DNA from: Stenotrophomonas sp. BIO128-Bstrain
GTDB taxonomy: Bacteria > Pseudomonadota > Gammaproteobacteria > Xanthomonadales > Xanthomonadaceae
DNA length: 64,000 bases
Assembly: GCF_030128875.1 (NCBI RefSeq)
Contig: NZ_CP124620.1
Coordinates: 3,669,001 to 3,733,000 of the forward strand
Direction: 5' to 3'
Shown here: positions 34,090 to 42,783 of the stretch, piece after piece
Layout of the letters: each line of letters opens with the position of its first letter
Numbering within the stretch: position 1 is the stretch's first letter
Program-made: the position numbers and the translations under genes
The notes under the pieces: generated by a model
Told to the model about the DNA's origin: nothing
Database searches by the model: none
What the model saw: only the letters and a program-made list of their open reading frames with translations

Positions 34090-34177
34090 GCCGGTAAGGC
34101 CCGCGTGCGTGGGCCGGAGCGAGGAGTCAGCGCTCAGGATAGGCAGCGCCGGCAGGTCGATCCATAACCTGATAGGT

Positions 34178-34208
34178 CTGAATCGAGACGTTGAATATAT
34201 CGATTCAG
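34178..34208. promoter_or_regulatory. Perfect 9-base inverted repeat upstream of the MFS gene
   Basis: CTGAATCGA and TCGATTCAG are exact inverse complements separated by 13 bases, in a locally AT-rich stretch. It lies 89 bases upstream of the MFS start and 13 bases past the lepB-like stop. It could be a LysR-type operator for the transporter or a structure at the end of the lepB message. The arms are longer than expected by chance. Confidence 0.45.
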
Positions 34209-34221
34209 TTCGCTACCCGGA

Positions 34222-34851
34222 TTACAGCGTCTGCCAGGTCAGGCCTTCGCCGCGCCGGTAGTAAACATGCGAGGCCTTGCCGTACAGCGCGCTGGCCTGG
34301 ACCAGGCCGAAGAAGCGGCCGTCGGCACTGTTGCCGCGGTGGTCGCCGAGCATCAGCACCTGCCCGGCGGGTACGGTCAGGCCGGTGATGTCCGGGCCAC
34401 CGCCCTGGCCCAGATCCAGCTGCGCCAGATGCTGGCCGAAGTCCTCGATCTCACCCACCCCGGCCTGGGCCAGCGGATGGCCGTTGATGCTCAGGTGGCC
34501 GTCGTGCAGCTCGACCCGATCCCCGCCGACCGCCGCGATGCGCTTGATCAGGCGGGTGCCGTCCTGCGGGGAATCGAACACCGCCACGTCGCCGCGCTGC
34601 GGCTGGCCGGTGTGCAGCAGCTCCACCGAGGTGAACGGCAGGCGCACGCCGTAGGCGCGCATGTCCACCACCACCCGGTCGCCCGGCATCAGCGTGTGCT
34701 GCATCGAGCCGCTGGGCACCTGGTAGTGGTTGGCCAGGGTGTCGCGCGCCGCGGCGAGCAGGCCGAGCATGACCAGCAGCGGCAGCGCTTCTTTCTTGAG
34801 CCAGCGCAGCAGGCGGTGGTCGTTGGGGGCAGCGGCGGCGGGGGTGTCCAT
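34222..34851 (-). CDS. Type I signal peptidase (short LepB paralogue)
   Basis: A 209-residue membrane serine protease that cleaves signal peptides at the outer face of the inner membrane. One N-terminal helix (LPLLVMLGLLAAARDTLA) precedes box B PSGSMQHTLMPGD with the catalytic Ser, and TRLIKRIAAVGGD with the Lys; LGDHRGNSADGRFFG is box E. It is much shorter than the main LepB (about 260-320 residues) and has a single helix, so it is probably an additional, specialised enzyme. The neighbourhood gives no clue to its substrate. Confidence 0.9.
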   Translation of the reverse strand: MDTPAAAAPNDHRLLRWLKKEALPLLVMLGLLAAARDTLANHYQVPSGSMQHTLMPGDRVVVDMRAYGVRLPFTSVELLHTGQPQRGDVAVFDSPQDGTRLIKRIAAVGGDRVELHDGHLSINGHPLAQAGVGEIEDFGQHLAQLDLGQGGGPDITGLTVPAGQVLMLGDHRGNSADGRFFGLVQASALYGKASHVYYRRGEGLTWQTL

Positions 34852-35029
34852 ACGGGCGCTCCAGGAAGTGTGTGGCTGTGACCGAATGGACGGCGGGCAA
34901 GTTCCCTGCCCCGCGCTGAAAAAGCTACGCACTGTTTACGCAGGGGCCGCCCGGTCGGCATCGCGGTTTTACGGGGCGCGGCCGCATCGTGGCGACACCG
35001 CGCCGAAGGGCGCTTCGAAGAGACGCTCC

Positions 35030-35440
35030 ATGACCATCCTGCTGATCCGGCACACACCGTCGAACGCCGTGCCGGACGCGTCGCCGCTGCCTGCGCGGGT
35101 TGCCGGACACCGCCTGGCCTGCCGTGACTGTAACTCCCTGCCGGCCCTGGTGCGCTGTCTGCAGCGTGCCCAGCGCAGCCGCCCGGCGCTGGTCCTGATC
35201 GCCACCGCAGCGGTCGATGCACCGCAGTGGGCCCGCTACGGCCAGGCGCTGCGCACCGCGCTGGAGGACCTGCCGGCGCCGTACATCGAGATGGCCAGCA
35301 ACGACGACGACGCGCTGGACGAGCACCTGCATCCGCAACATGCCCCGGCCGCGCGGGTGGTGTGCAGCAGCGGCCGCCAGGATGCGTGTCGCCTGTCGCT
35401 GGCGATCGCCGCCCATCGCCTGCAGACCGTGGAGGGCTGA
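35030..35440 (+). CDS. Divergent type II dehydroquinase-like protein, first of a tandem pair
   Basis: A 136-residue protein starting MTILLIRHTPSNAVPDASP. It resembles its downstream neighbour in layout, with a PAPYIEMASNDDD strand matching the region that carries the catalytic His in type II 3-dehydroquinase. Here that His is absent. The loop Tyr and the catalytic Arg are also not found. It ends with CRLSLAIAAHRL, like the last helix of AroQ. I judge it a degenerate member without dehydroquinase activity. Its stop is followed by the next gene after 3 bases. It is divergent from the lepB-like gene. Confidence 0.55.
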   Translation: MTILLIRHTPSNAVPDASPLPARVAGHRLACRDCNSLPALVRCLQRAQRSRPALVLIATAAVDAPQWARYGQALRTALEDLPAPYIEMASNDDDALDEHLHPQHAPAARVVCSSGRQDACRLSLAIAAHRLQTVEG

Positions 35441-35443
35441 GCC

Positions 35444-35893
35444 ATGTCGATCTTCATCATCCGCGGGCCGGAAGCGGCCGGGCAGCTGATCCGTACCGCG
35501 CAGCCGCTGCCGGCGCTGGTCCTGAAATCCCTGGTGCACCGTGCGATCGATGCGGGCACCACGGTGGCGATCCGCGCGTGCGGCTCGGAGCAGGAGTTGC
35601 TGGACGCCCTGCGCGTGGCCGATCACAGCCGTGGCGAAGTCACCCTGCTCGATCCGGGTGCGTGCGTGGACAGCGCGCGCCTGCAGCGCCTGCTGCCGCA
35701 TCTGCACAACGCCTACGTGGAAGTGCACGACGACGATGCGCGCGCACCGGAAGCGTGCCTGCCAGCGGATGTGGGCCAGCGCATCGGCGTGGCGCGCGGC
35801 TACTGCGCGCAGAGTTACATGCACGCGCTGGAGATCGCGCTCGATCACCTGGGGTGCAGTGAGATCGCCGAAGGCGTGCACGTGGGGACGTGA
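35444..35893 (+). CDS. Divergent type II dehydroquinase-like protein, second of the pair
   Basis: A 149-residue protein whose fold markers match AroQ: MSIFIIRGPEAAGQLI for the N-terminal ILVLHGPNLNLLG, VTLLDPGACVDSARL for the INPGAYTHTSVAL strand, and NAYVEVHDDDARAPEA for the EVHLSNVHAREEF strand. GYCAQSYMHALEIAL matches the C-terminal helix. The His of EVH is kept, but the substrate Asn is Asp and the loop Arg/Tyr are lost. So it is probably not a working dehydroquinase. A GGAGG site lies inside the end of the first gene, so the two are translated as an operon. Confidence 0.65.
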   Translation: MSIFIIRGPEAAGQLIRTAQPLPALVLKSLVHRAIDAGTTVAIRACGSEQELLDALRVADHSRGEVTLLDPGACVDSARLQRLLPHLHNAYVEVHDDDARAPEACLPADVGQRIGVARGYCAQSYMHALEIALDHLGCSEIAEGVHVGT

Positions 35894-35900
35894 GGGATGC

Positions 35901-36040
35901 GGGCTAGTCGGTGGATCGGGCGCTGGGGCCCCATGCCCTTTCCGGCGAATGTCCTCCGGCGTCGGCCTACGGCCGCCCCCTCCCCCTTTATTTCGCCTCC
36001 AAGGGCATGGGGCCCCAACGCCCGACCCACCGACCAGCGC
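35901..36040. repeat. Long inverted repeat, 40-base arms
   Basis: Left arm 35901-35940 and right arm 36001-36040 are inverse complements at 36 of 40 positions, with a 60-base spacer. Differences are scattered and partly compensatory in the sense of G-U pairing. The whole can fold as one tall hairpin. No open frame of note lies within it. It begins 7 bases after the second dehydroquinase-like gene. Confidence 0.85.
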
Positions 36041-36076
36041 CAGACGCCTGGCTTCCGCCTGCCTCCCGCAGCCGAG

Positions 36077-36173
36077 CCCCGTAGCGGCCGGTAGGCTCCT
36101 GGGCAAAATCAAGGAGGAGGCCGCGTGGCGGCCGGGGGACATTTGCGCCAGGGGCCTATCGGCCGCTACGGGG
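36077..36173. repeat. Second long inverted repeat, 33-base arms
   Basis: Left arm 36077-36109 starts CCCCGTAGCGGCCGGTAGG; right arm 36141-36173 is its inverse complement at 28 of 33 positions, with a 31-base spacer. It follows the first repeat by 36 bases. Both elements contain GTAG motifs, but they are far larger than SMAG repeats. The 35894-36309 region has no gene. Confidence 0.8.
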
Positions 36174-36216
36174 CCCTCGAGCTCGCAGAAGACCCCAGCG
36201 GAGCAGCAACCCAAAA

Positions 36217-36245
36217 AAAACGGCAGGGTTTTCCCCTGCCGTTTT
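36217..36245. terminator. Bidirectional intrinsic terminator
   Basis: AAAACGGCAGGG and CCCTGCCGTTTT form a perfect 12-base stem around a TTTTC loop, with an A-run before and T-run after. It can end the dcp transcript on the minus strand and anything reading through on the plus strand. Confidence 0.85.
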
Positions 36246-36271
36246 CGTTTCAGCGTGTACCGGTGGCAAGC

Positions 36272-36296
36272 GTACCGACCAACGGTCGGTACCTAC
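36272..36296 (-). repeat. SMAG repeat downstream of dcp
   Basis: On the minus strand GTAG is followed by GTACCGACC-gtt-GGTCGGTAC, a perfect 9-base stem, 14 bases past the dcp stop. Confidence 0.8.
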
Positions 36297-36309
36297 CGGG
36301 ATGCCGCGA

Positions 36310-38466
36310 TTACTTCAGGCCACGATTGACCAGCAGCGACTCCACCGACGGATCCTTGCCGCGGAACTCGCGGTACAGATCCGCCAGCTCCACGCTGTTG
36401 CCGCGCGAGAGGATCTTGTCGCGGAACACCTGGCCGTTCTCCGGGGTCAGGCCACCGTTCTCCTTGAACCACTCGAAGGCGTCATGGTCGAGCACTTCGG
36501 CCCAGAAGTAGGCGTAGTAGCCGGACGAATAACCGCCGCCCCAGATGTGGTCGAAGTAGCTGGTGCGGTAGCGCGGCGGCACCTGCGGCAGGTCGACCTT
36601 GAACTTCTTCAACGCGGCCGCTTCAAACGGCGCCACGTCCTGCAGCTTGGCGTCGGCCGGCTGGGTGTGCCAGGCCAGGTCGAGCAGGGCCGCCGAGAGG
36701 TACTCGGTGGTCGCATAGCCCTGGTTGAAGGTGCGGGCCTTGAGGATCTTGTCGACCAGCGCCTGCGGCATCGGCTCGCCGGTCTTGTAGTTCTTGGCGT
36801 AGTTGGCGAAGACCTTCGGGTCCAGCGCCCAATGCTCGTTGAACTGCGAGGGGAACTCGACGAAGTCGCGCGAGGTGCTGGTACCGGCGATGGACGGGTA
36901 CTTCACCTTCGAGAACATGCCGTGCAGCGCGTGGCCGAACTCATGGAACATCGTGGTCACGTCATCGAAGCTCAGCAGCGCGGGCTGGCCGGCGGCGGGC
37001 TTGGTGAAGTTGCACACGTTGTAGACCACCGGCTTGGCACCGGTCAGGCCGTCCTGTTCGACGAACACATCCATCCAGGCGCCGCCGGACTTGCTGTCGC
37101 GCTTGAAGTAGTCGGTGTAGAACAGGGCCAGCGAGGTGCCGTCCTTGTCGAACACTTCATAGACCTTCATGTCCGGATGGTAGGTCGGGATATCGGTACG
37201 CGGCTTGAAGGTGATGCCGTACAGCTGCGTGGCGGCGTAGAAGACGCCGTTCTGCAGCACGTTGTCCATCTCGAAGTACGGCTTGATCTGCGATTCGTCC
37301 AGGTCGTACTGCGCCTTGCGCACCTGTTCGGCGTAGAAGTCCCAATCGGAGGCAGCGAGCTTGAAACCGCCCTTCTGTGCGTCGATCACCTTCTGCATTT
37401 CGCTGATTTCGCCACGCGCCTTGGCGGTCGCGGCCGGCACGGTGTCGGTCAGCAGCTTGAGTGCGGCGGCCGGGGTCTTGGCCATCTGGTCGGCCAGGCT
37501 GTAGGCGGCGTAGTTCTCGAAGCCGAGCAGTTTGGCCTTCTGCGCGCGCAGCTGGGCCAGGCGCTGGATGGTCTCGCGTGTGTCGTTGGCGTCGCCCTTT
37601 TCAGCACGGGTTTCCGACGCCTTGAGCACGGCGGCGCGCTGCTCGCGGTCGCTCAGTGAGCCGAGCACCGGCTGCTGGGTGGTGTTCTGCAGCGGCAGCA
37701 GGTACTTGCCATCGAGGTTGCGGGCCTTGGCATCGGCGGCGGCGGTGTTGATCGCATCCTCGTCCAGGCCGGCCAGCTTGGCCTTGTCATCGACCACCAC
37801 GGCACCGGCGGCGGTCGCAGCCACCAGACGGGTGTGGAACTGCGTGGCCAGCGTGGTTTCTTCCACGTTGAGCTTGCGCAGCGAGGCCTTGTCGGCATCG
37901 TTCAACTGCGCGCCGGCGCGCACGAACTCCTGGTAGTCACGCTCGACCAGGCGCTTCTGCACCGGGTCCAGGCCCAGCGCGTCGCGCTGGTCGTAGATGG
38001 TCTTGATGCGGGCGAACAGCTTCGGGTCGAGGTTGATCTCGTCCTGGTGCTCGGCCAGCTTCGGGGCGACTTCTTCCTGCACCTTCTGGCGTGCATCGTT
38101 GGTGTCGGCCTGGACCAGGCCGAAGAAGATGCGCGACACGCGGGTCAGGGTCTCGCCGCTGCGCTCCAGCGCTTCGATGGTGTTGTCGAAGGTGGCCGGC
38201 TCGGGGTTGTCGGCGATCTTGCGGACTTCGGCCAGGTGCTGCTTCATGCCCTCGTTGAAGGCCGGCAGGTAGTCGCTGTCCTTGATCCTGTCGAACGGCG
38301 GGGCCTGGAACGGCAGCGTGCTGGCGCTCAACAGCGGGTTGGCCGAGGCGTCGGCCGGCTGTTGGGTCGGGGCGGGCTGGGTATCGGTCACGGGGGTGGA
38401 CTCCTTGCCGGAACAGGCCGCCAGCGCCAGGCTGATGGCAGCGGCCAAAACTACGGTACGCGACAT
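36310..38466 (-). CDS. dcp: M3-family peptidyl-dipeptidase lipoprotein (Dcp-like)
   Basis: A 718-residue zinc metallopeptidase that removes C-terminal dipeptides. The signal ends in a lipobox (LALAACSGKES), so the mature protein is lipid-anchored in the periplasm; many Dcp enzymes are cytoplasmic, so this is a notable localisation. The catalytic site MFHEFGHALHGMF holds the HExxH zinc motif, and the third ligand is the Glu in FVEFPSQFNEHW. Start at 38466 gives the correct signal peptide. The gene stands alone between the terminator at 36217 and the acyltransferase. Confidence 0.92.
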   Translation of the reverse strand: MSRTVVLAAAISLALAACSGKESTPVTDTQPAPTQQPADASANPLLSASTLPFQAPPFDRIKDSDYLPAFNEGMKQHLAEVRKIADNPEPATFDNTIEALERSGETLTRVSRIFFGLVQADTNDARQKVQEEVAPKLAEHQDEINLDPKLFARIKTIYDQRDALGLDPVQKRLVERDYQEFVRAGAQLNDADKASLRKLNVEETTLATQFHTRLVAATAAGAVVVDDKAKLAGLDEDAINTAAADAKARNLDGKYLLPLQNTTQQPVLGSLSDREQRAAVLKASETRAEKGDANDTRETIQRLAQLRAQKAKLLGFENYAAYSLADQMAKTPAAALKLLTDTVPAATAKARGEISEMQKVIDAQKGGFKLAASDWDFYAEQVRKAQYDLDESQIKPYFEMDNVLQNGVFYAATQLYGITFKPRTDIPTYHPDMKVYEVFDKDGTSLALFYTDYFKRDSKSGGAWMDVFVEQDGLTGAKPVVYNVCNFTKPAAGQPALLSFDDVTTMFHEFGHALHGMFSKVKYPSIAGTSTSRDFVEFPSQFNEHWALDPKVFANYAKNYKTGEPMPQALVDKILKARTFNQGYATTEYLSAALLDLAWHTQPADAKLQDVAPFEAAALKKFKVDLPQVPPRYRTSYFDHIWGGGYSSGYYAYFWAEVLDHDAFEWFKENGGLTPENGQVFRDKILSRGNSVELADLYREFRGKDPSVESLLVNRGLK

Positions 38467-38612
38467 GAAACGGGCTCCTTGGATGAGGGCGCGGGACGGA
38501 AAATCCCGCAGCCGGTCACCCTACTCCCAAAGCCCGCAGGCGGCATGTGCCGGTCGTGGCGCGTGGCTGTGCGGGCCGTGGGGGCTACCCCGCCCGACCC
38601 GCCTGGCGGCGT

Positions 38613-39215
38613 TCAGACGGTGCCGCGGGTCTTGCCCTGCCAGGGGCGGTAGTACTCGCGGATCGCAGCCATGTCGGCCACGTCGTTGCCGGTGGGATGG
38701 AACAGCGGACCGATGCCGATGGTCTTTTCCGGGTAGTGGAAGTACGCGGCCAGCACCGGCACGTCGGCCATGCGCGCGATCTTGAGGAAGCCGGCCTTCC
38801 AGTGCTGCACCGCTTTGCGCGTGCCTTCCGGGGTGATCGCGTACCACAGGCGGTCCGAGCCCCGGATCAGGCTGACCGCCTGTTCCACGGTGCCCTGCGG
38901 CGAGCTGCGGTCCAGCGGGATGACGCCCAGCTTGCGCAGCAGCGGCCCCAGCGGCCACCAGAACAGCGAGGCCTTGCCCAGCACCTTGACCTGCATGCCC
39001 AGTGCGATCTTCGCTGCCATGCCCCAGAAGCCGTCCCAGTTGGACGAATGCGGGGCGATGATGAAGACCAGCTTGGGTACGTCCGGCAGGGTGCCGGTCA
39101 CTTTCCAGCCGCCCAGGCGCAGCGTGCAGCGGGCCAGCCAGCGGAGGAAGCGGTTCGGTTTGACCTGCGGCATGTTCGGCGGAACCACCGGCAACAGCGG
39201 ACTTCGGTTGTTCAA
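38613..39215 (-). CDS. Lysophospholipid acyltransferase, PlsC-like
   Basis: A 200-residue acyltransferase of the PlsC superfamily. Motif I is PHSSNWDGFWG (HX4D), and the glycerophosphate-binding motif is ITPEGTR. The short length and WYAITPEGTRKAVQHW region place it in the small bacterial LPLAT group; acceptor and acyl donor are unknown. The start is a TTG at 39215 supported by GGGAG 7 bases upstream, inside the last codons of arfB; the in-frame ATG (MPQVKP) lacks this. It follows arfB by 4 bases and is probably translated from the same message. Confidence 0.82.
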   Translation of the reverse strand: MNNRSPLLPVVPPNMPQVKPNRFLRWLARCTLRLGGWKVTGTLPDVPKLVFIIAPHSSNWDGFWGMAAKIALGMQVKVLGKASLFWWPLGPLLRKLGVIPLDRSSPQGTVEQAVSLIRGSDRLWYAITPEGTRKAVQHWKAGFLKIARMADVPVLAAYFHYPEKTIGIGPLFHPTGNDVADMAAIREYYRPWQGKTRGTV

Positions 39216-39219
39216 GCAA

Positions 39220-39660
39220 TCACTCCCAATTGCGTGTGGTGCGCCCGCGCTTGATCTGCGCGCGCCCCTTTTTGGCGTCCAGACGACGCAGTTTCGACCC
39301 GTAGGTCGGCTTGGTGGCCACGCGCGCCTTGGGCACGCTCAGCCCCGCCTGGATGAAGGCGGCCAGTCGATCGCGCGCGTCCTCGCGGTTACGGTCCTGG
39401 GTACGGAAACGCTGTGCATCGATGACCAGCACGCCTTCGCCGGTCATGCGCCGGTCGCGGCGGGCCAGCAGGCGCGCGCGCAACGGCTCGGGCAACGAAG
39501 GCGAGCCGGCCACGTCGAAGCGCAGTTCGACGGCGGTGGAGACCTTGTTGACGTTCTGGCCACCGGCACCGCTGGCGCGCACGAACCGCTCGACGAGTTC
39601 CGTCTCCGGAATCGTCAGGTGCGCGCTGATGGTGACTGGCCCGTTGCCCATGGGCGGCAT
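39220..39660 (-). CDS. arfB: Alternative ribosome-rescue factor ArfB
   Basis: A 146-residue peptidyl-tRNA hydrolase that frees stalled ribosomes without a stop codon. The GGQ catalytic loop is RASGAGGQNVNKVSTAV, and the basic C-terminal tail (KKGRAQIKRGRTTRNW) is the part that occupies the empty mRNA channel. The start may be 39660 or 39651; no strong ribosome-binding site precedes either. It is immediately upstream of the acyltransferase. Confidence 0.93.
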   Translation of the reverse strand: MPPMGNGPVTISAHLTIPETELVERFVRASGAGGQNVNKVSTAVELRFDVAGSPSLPEPLRARLLARRDRRMTGEGVLVIDAQRFRTQDRNREDARDRLAAFIQAGLSVPKARVATKPTYGSKLRRLDAKKGRAQIKRGRTTRNWE

Positions 39661-39789
39661 TGTAAGGGGAGGACCCGCCGGCCGGGTGACTGCAACGTGC
39701 GTGGATGTCGCCGATAACGTCCTCAATTACGGCCTGATGACGCCATCGCAGGTATTCTCCGGACTCCACGCAACGCAGGATGCTCCGCC

Positions 39790-40326
39790 ATGTCACTGAT
39801 CCGCCCGCTGGCCCGCCGCGGCCTGACCCGCTTCACCCTGGCCCTCGCGCTGGGCCTGGCCGCGATCGCGCCGGCGCTGGCCGCGCCGCCGTCGGATGCC
39901 GACATCAACCGCCTGCTGGCCGCCTCGCGCGCGCAGAGCATGCTCGATACGATGCTGCCGCAGATCGAGGCGATGCAGCGCCAGCAGTTCCAGCAGGTGG
40001 CCCAGCAGCGTCAGCTGGATGCGACACAGCAGGCGCAGCTGCAGCGGATCGAGCAGCGGACCAGCCAGACGGTGCGCCAGGCGTTGTCGTGGAAGGAACT
40101 GCGGCCGATGTACGTGGATCTGTACAAGCAGACCTTCAGCAAGGAAGACGTGCTGGCGATGGCCGAGTTCTATGAGAGCTCGGCCGGGCAGAGCCTGTTG
40201 GACAAGACGCCGGCGCTGATGCAGAACGTGATGGTGGCGATCCAGGCCAAGATGCAGCCGCTGTTCGTGGATCTGCAGAAGGACCTGGAAGCGATCGTCA
40301 ATGAGCCGGCGCCGGCAAAAAAATAA
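39790..40326 (+). CDS. DUF2059 secreted protein
   Basis: A 178-residue exported protein of unknown function. Residues 1-30 are a signal peptide (LTRFTLALALGLAAIAPALA). The mature part is helical and Gln-rich, then the DUF2059 block follows: SWKELRPMYVDLYKQTFSKEDV (partly), AEFYESSAGQSLLDKTPALM. Periplasmic or cell-envelope location is likely. It is divergent from arfB with 129 bases between. Confidence 0.85.
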   Translation: MSLIRPLARRGLTRFTLALALGLAAIAPALAAPPSDADINRLLAASRAQSMLDTMLPQIEAMQRQQFQQVAQQRQLDATQQAQLQRIEQRTSQTVRQALSWKELRPMYVDLYKQTFSKEDVLAMAEFYESSAGQSLLDKTPALMQNVMVAIQAKMQPLFVDLQKDLEAIVNEPAPAKK

Positions 40327-40329
40327 CCG

Positions 40330-40384
40330 GTAGAGCCGACCGTTGGTCGGCTGTCGTGAAGTAGAGCCGACCGTTGGTCGGCTA
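40330..40384 (+). repeat. Tandem pair of SMAG repeats
   Basis: Two copies of GTAGAGCCGACCGTTGGTCGGCT lie 31 bases apart in the same orientation. The second overlaps the truC stop codon (minus strand TAG at 40382-40384). Confidence 0.9.
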
Positions 40385-41128
40385 TCGCACGTCCCAACCA
40401 AACAGATCCATCGCCTTGCGGAATTCCCCGTCTACCGGCGCGCTGATGTCCATCGGCGTGCCGTCCGGATGCGGGAAGCGCAGGCGCTCGGCGTGCAGCA
40501 GCATGCGGTGGATGCCCTGCATGCGGAAGCTGCGGTTGTGGCGACCGTCGCCGTGGCTGGTGTCGCCGATCAGGTGATGCGAGAGGTGCTTGAGGTGGCG
40601 GCGGATCTGGCGGAACCGGCCGGTCTGCGGCTGGCAGCGCAGCAGGGCGTAACGTGAGGTCTCGAACCCGCCCATCGGAATGGCGATCTCGCCCACGGCG
40701 ACGCGCTGGAAGTGGGTGATCGCCTGCTTCTTGACCGGCTTGCCGGGGCCGCCATCCAGGTCGTGATCGACGGTGAAGGCCTCGTCGGCCGGCCAGCCAC
40801 GGCAGATCGCCAGATAATCCTTGGTGACGTCGCCGCCCATCAGCGATTTGCCGAGCACGCTGGCGCTTTCGCGATCAAAGGCAAGCAGCAAGCAGCCGCT
40901 GGTGGCGCGGTCCAGGCGGTGGACGAGGAAGATCGGCTTGCCGAGCTGTTCGCGCAGGCGGTCGGCGAGGAAGTCGTCTTCGCCCCGGGCAAGCTTGCTG
41001 TCGTGGACCATCAGCCCGGCGGGCTTGTTGACCACGGCGAGCTGGTCGTCCAGGTGCAGCAGCTGCAGGGGCGGAAGCGCCGCCGGCACCTCGGCGATGG
41101 CCTCGGCCTGCAGCTCGATCGCGCTCAT
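40382..41128 (-). CDS. truC: tRNA pseudouridine synthase, TruC-like (RluA family)
   Basis: A 248-residue pseudouridine synthase; TruC modifies U65 of tRNA. The catalytic motif is [12 protein letters not shown] with the Asp. The C-half has [22 protein letters not shown]. Start 41128 overlaps the ubiB stop as ATGA. The last codon run DVR plus stop falls at a SMAG repeat, so the repeat forms the end of the gene. Its place behind ubiB is by operon structure, not function. Confidence 0.9.
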   Translation of the reverse strand: MSAIELQAEAIAEVPAALPPLQLLHLDDQLAVVNKPAGLMVHDSKLARGEDDFLADRLREQLGKPIFLVHRLDRATSGCLLLAFDRESASVLGKSLMGGDVTKDYLAICRGWPADEAFTVDHDLDGGPGKPVKKQAITHFQRVAVGEIAIPMGGFETSRYALLRCQPQTGRFRQIRRHLKHLSHHLIGDTSHGDGRHNRSFRMQGIHRMLLHAERLRFPHPDGTPMDISAPVDGEFRKAMDLFGWDVR

Positions 41129-42783
41129 CGGCGCCACCAGGCACTGGCCAGCGAGAACACGCCCGCCGCGCCGGTCACCCAGCTCCACACCGGGGCATCG
41201 CCGAAGTACCAGCCGCCCGGCTGCAGGCCATACAGCACCGCAGCGACGATCATCAGGCCGACGCCGGCGATTGCGGCCACCGCGCGCTTCTGCAGCTTCT
41301 GCACGCTGACGTTCAACGCCGCCAGATCGCGCGAGCGCATCGACAATTCGTGGTCGCCTTCCACCTGCTGGCGCAGCCAGGCATGGACCAGGCGCGGCAT
41401 GTCCGGGGTATGCGTCATGATTTCAGGCAGGCGCTTGCGCACTTCCTTGAGCACGCGGCGCGGGCTGTAACGTTCGCGCAGGATGCGTTCGAGCACCGGC
41501 CGTGCGACCGCCCAGATATCCAGTTCCGGATCGAGCTGACGGCCGACGCCTTCGATGTTGAGCAGGGTCTTCTGCAGCAGGATCAGCTGCGGCTGCAACG
41601 TGAGCTCGTAACGCTGGGCCACCCGGAACAGCTTGATCAGCACCTCGGCCAGCGAGATCTGCGACAGCGGGCGGGTGAAATAGGGTTCGCACACCGAGCG
41701 CGCGGCCGCTTCCAGCTCATCGATGCGCACGTTGTTGGGCATCCAGCCGGCTTCGACATGCAGCGCGGCCATGCGCCGGTAATCCTTGTTGAAGATGGCC
41801 ATGAAGTTCTCGGCCAGGTAGTACTGATCTTCTTCGGAGAGCTGGCCCATGATGCCGAAATCCAGCGCGATGAAGCGCGGGTTGTCCCGGCGCGCCGGAT
41901 CGGTGTCGACCCAGATGTTGCCGGCGTGCGCATCGGCGTGGAAGAAGTTGTCGCGGAACACCTGGGTGTAGAACACCCGCACGCCCTTGGCAGCCAGGGC
42001 CTTGCGGTCGATCCCGGCCTTGTCCAGCGCGACGATGTCATCCGACGGGATGCCCCACACGCGCTCCAGGGTCAGCGCGCGTTCGGCGGTGTGGCTCCAG
42101 ATCACCTCGGGCACGTACAGATCGTCCGAGTCGATCCAGTTGCGGCGCAGCACGCTGGCATTGGCGCCTTCGCGCTGCAGATCCAGCTCGGCGGCCAGGG
42201 TGTTTTCGACTTCGGCGACCACTTCGCGCGGGCGGATTTTGTCGGCGCGCGGGTGCGCGCGTTCGATCAGCGCGGCGGCCGACTTCAGCAGCGCGATGTC
42301 CGCGTCGATCTGCTTTTCAATGTCCGGGCGCAGCACCTTGACCACCACCTGGCGTCCATCGGCCAGCGTGGCCGCGTGCACCTGCGCGATCGAGGCCGAG
42401 GCCAGCGGCTGCAGATCGAAGCTGGCGAACGCTTCGCTGACCGGGCGGCCTAGCGCACGTTCGACGATCGCCTGCGCGGTGGCGCCATCGAACGGCTTGA
42501 CCCGGTCCTGCAGCAGGGTGAGCTCGTTGGCGACATCGGCCGGGATCAGGTCGCGGCGGGTGGAGAGGATCTGGCCGACCTTGACGAAGATCGGGCCGAG
42601 GTCCTGCAGCGCCAGGCGCAGGCGCGCGCCGCGCGACTGTGCGGCGATGTCGGCCGAGGCGCGTGGCACGAACGGTTTTGCCAGGCGCAGCCAGCGTTCG
42701 GCCGGGGTGCCCTGGAGCAGATCGTCGAGGCGGTAGCGCAGGATGATGCGGCCGATGCGGCTGGCCCGGAAGATCGCCTTCAT
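41125..42783 (-). CDS. ubiB: UbiB-family atypical kinase/ATPase
   Basis: A 552-residue member of the ABC1/AarF/UbiB family needed for ubiquinone synthesis. Features are the KxGQ-type motif [28 protein letters not shown] in a longer Ala-rich loop, [10 protein letters not shown] with the kinase-like catalytic residues, and two C-terminal membrane helices ([19 protein letters not shown] and [16 protein letters not shown]). It overlaps ubiJ upstream and truC downstream by four bases at each junction. Confidence 0.93.
   Translation of the reverse strand: MKAIFRASRIGRIILRYRLDDLLQGTPAERWLRLAKPFVPRASADIAAQSRGARLRLALQDLGPIFVKVGQILSTRRDLIPADVANELTLLQDRVKPFDGATAQAIVERALGRPVSEAFASFDLQPLASASIAQVHAATLADGRQVVVKVLRPDIEKQIDADIALLKSAAALIERAHPRADKIRPREVVAEVENTLAAELDLQREGANASVLRRNWIDSDDLYVPEVIWSHTAERALTLERVWGIPSDDIVALDKAGIDRKALAAKGVRVFYTQVFRDNFFHADAHAGNIWVDTDPARRDNPRFIALDFGIMGQLSEEDQYYLAENFMAIFNKDYRRMAALHVEAGWMPNNVRIDELEAAARSVCEPYFTRPLSQISLAEVLIKLFRVAQRYELTLQPQLILLQKTLLNIEGVGRQLDPELDIWAVARPVLERILRERYSPRRVLKEVRKRLPEIMTHTPDMPRLVHAWLRQQVEGDHELSMRSRDLAALNVSVQKLQKRAVAAIAGVGLMIVAAVLYGLQPGGWYFGDAPVWSWVTGAAGVFSLASAWWRR

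Noticed and set aside
34222..34851. Main LepB signal peptidase
   Set aside because: It is too short and has one membrane helix; the usual lepA-lepB-rnc context is missing. I keep it as a paralogue.
40330..40384. Two tandem repeats as a mini CRISPR
   Set aside because: There are only two units, each is a hairpin of the dispersed SMAG type, and no cas genes are present.
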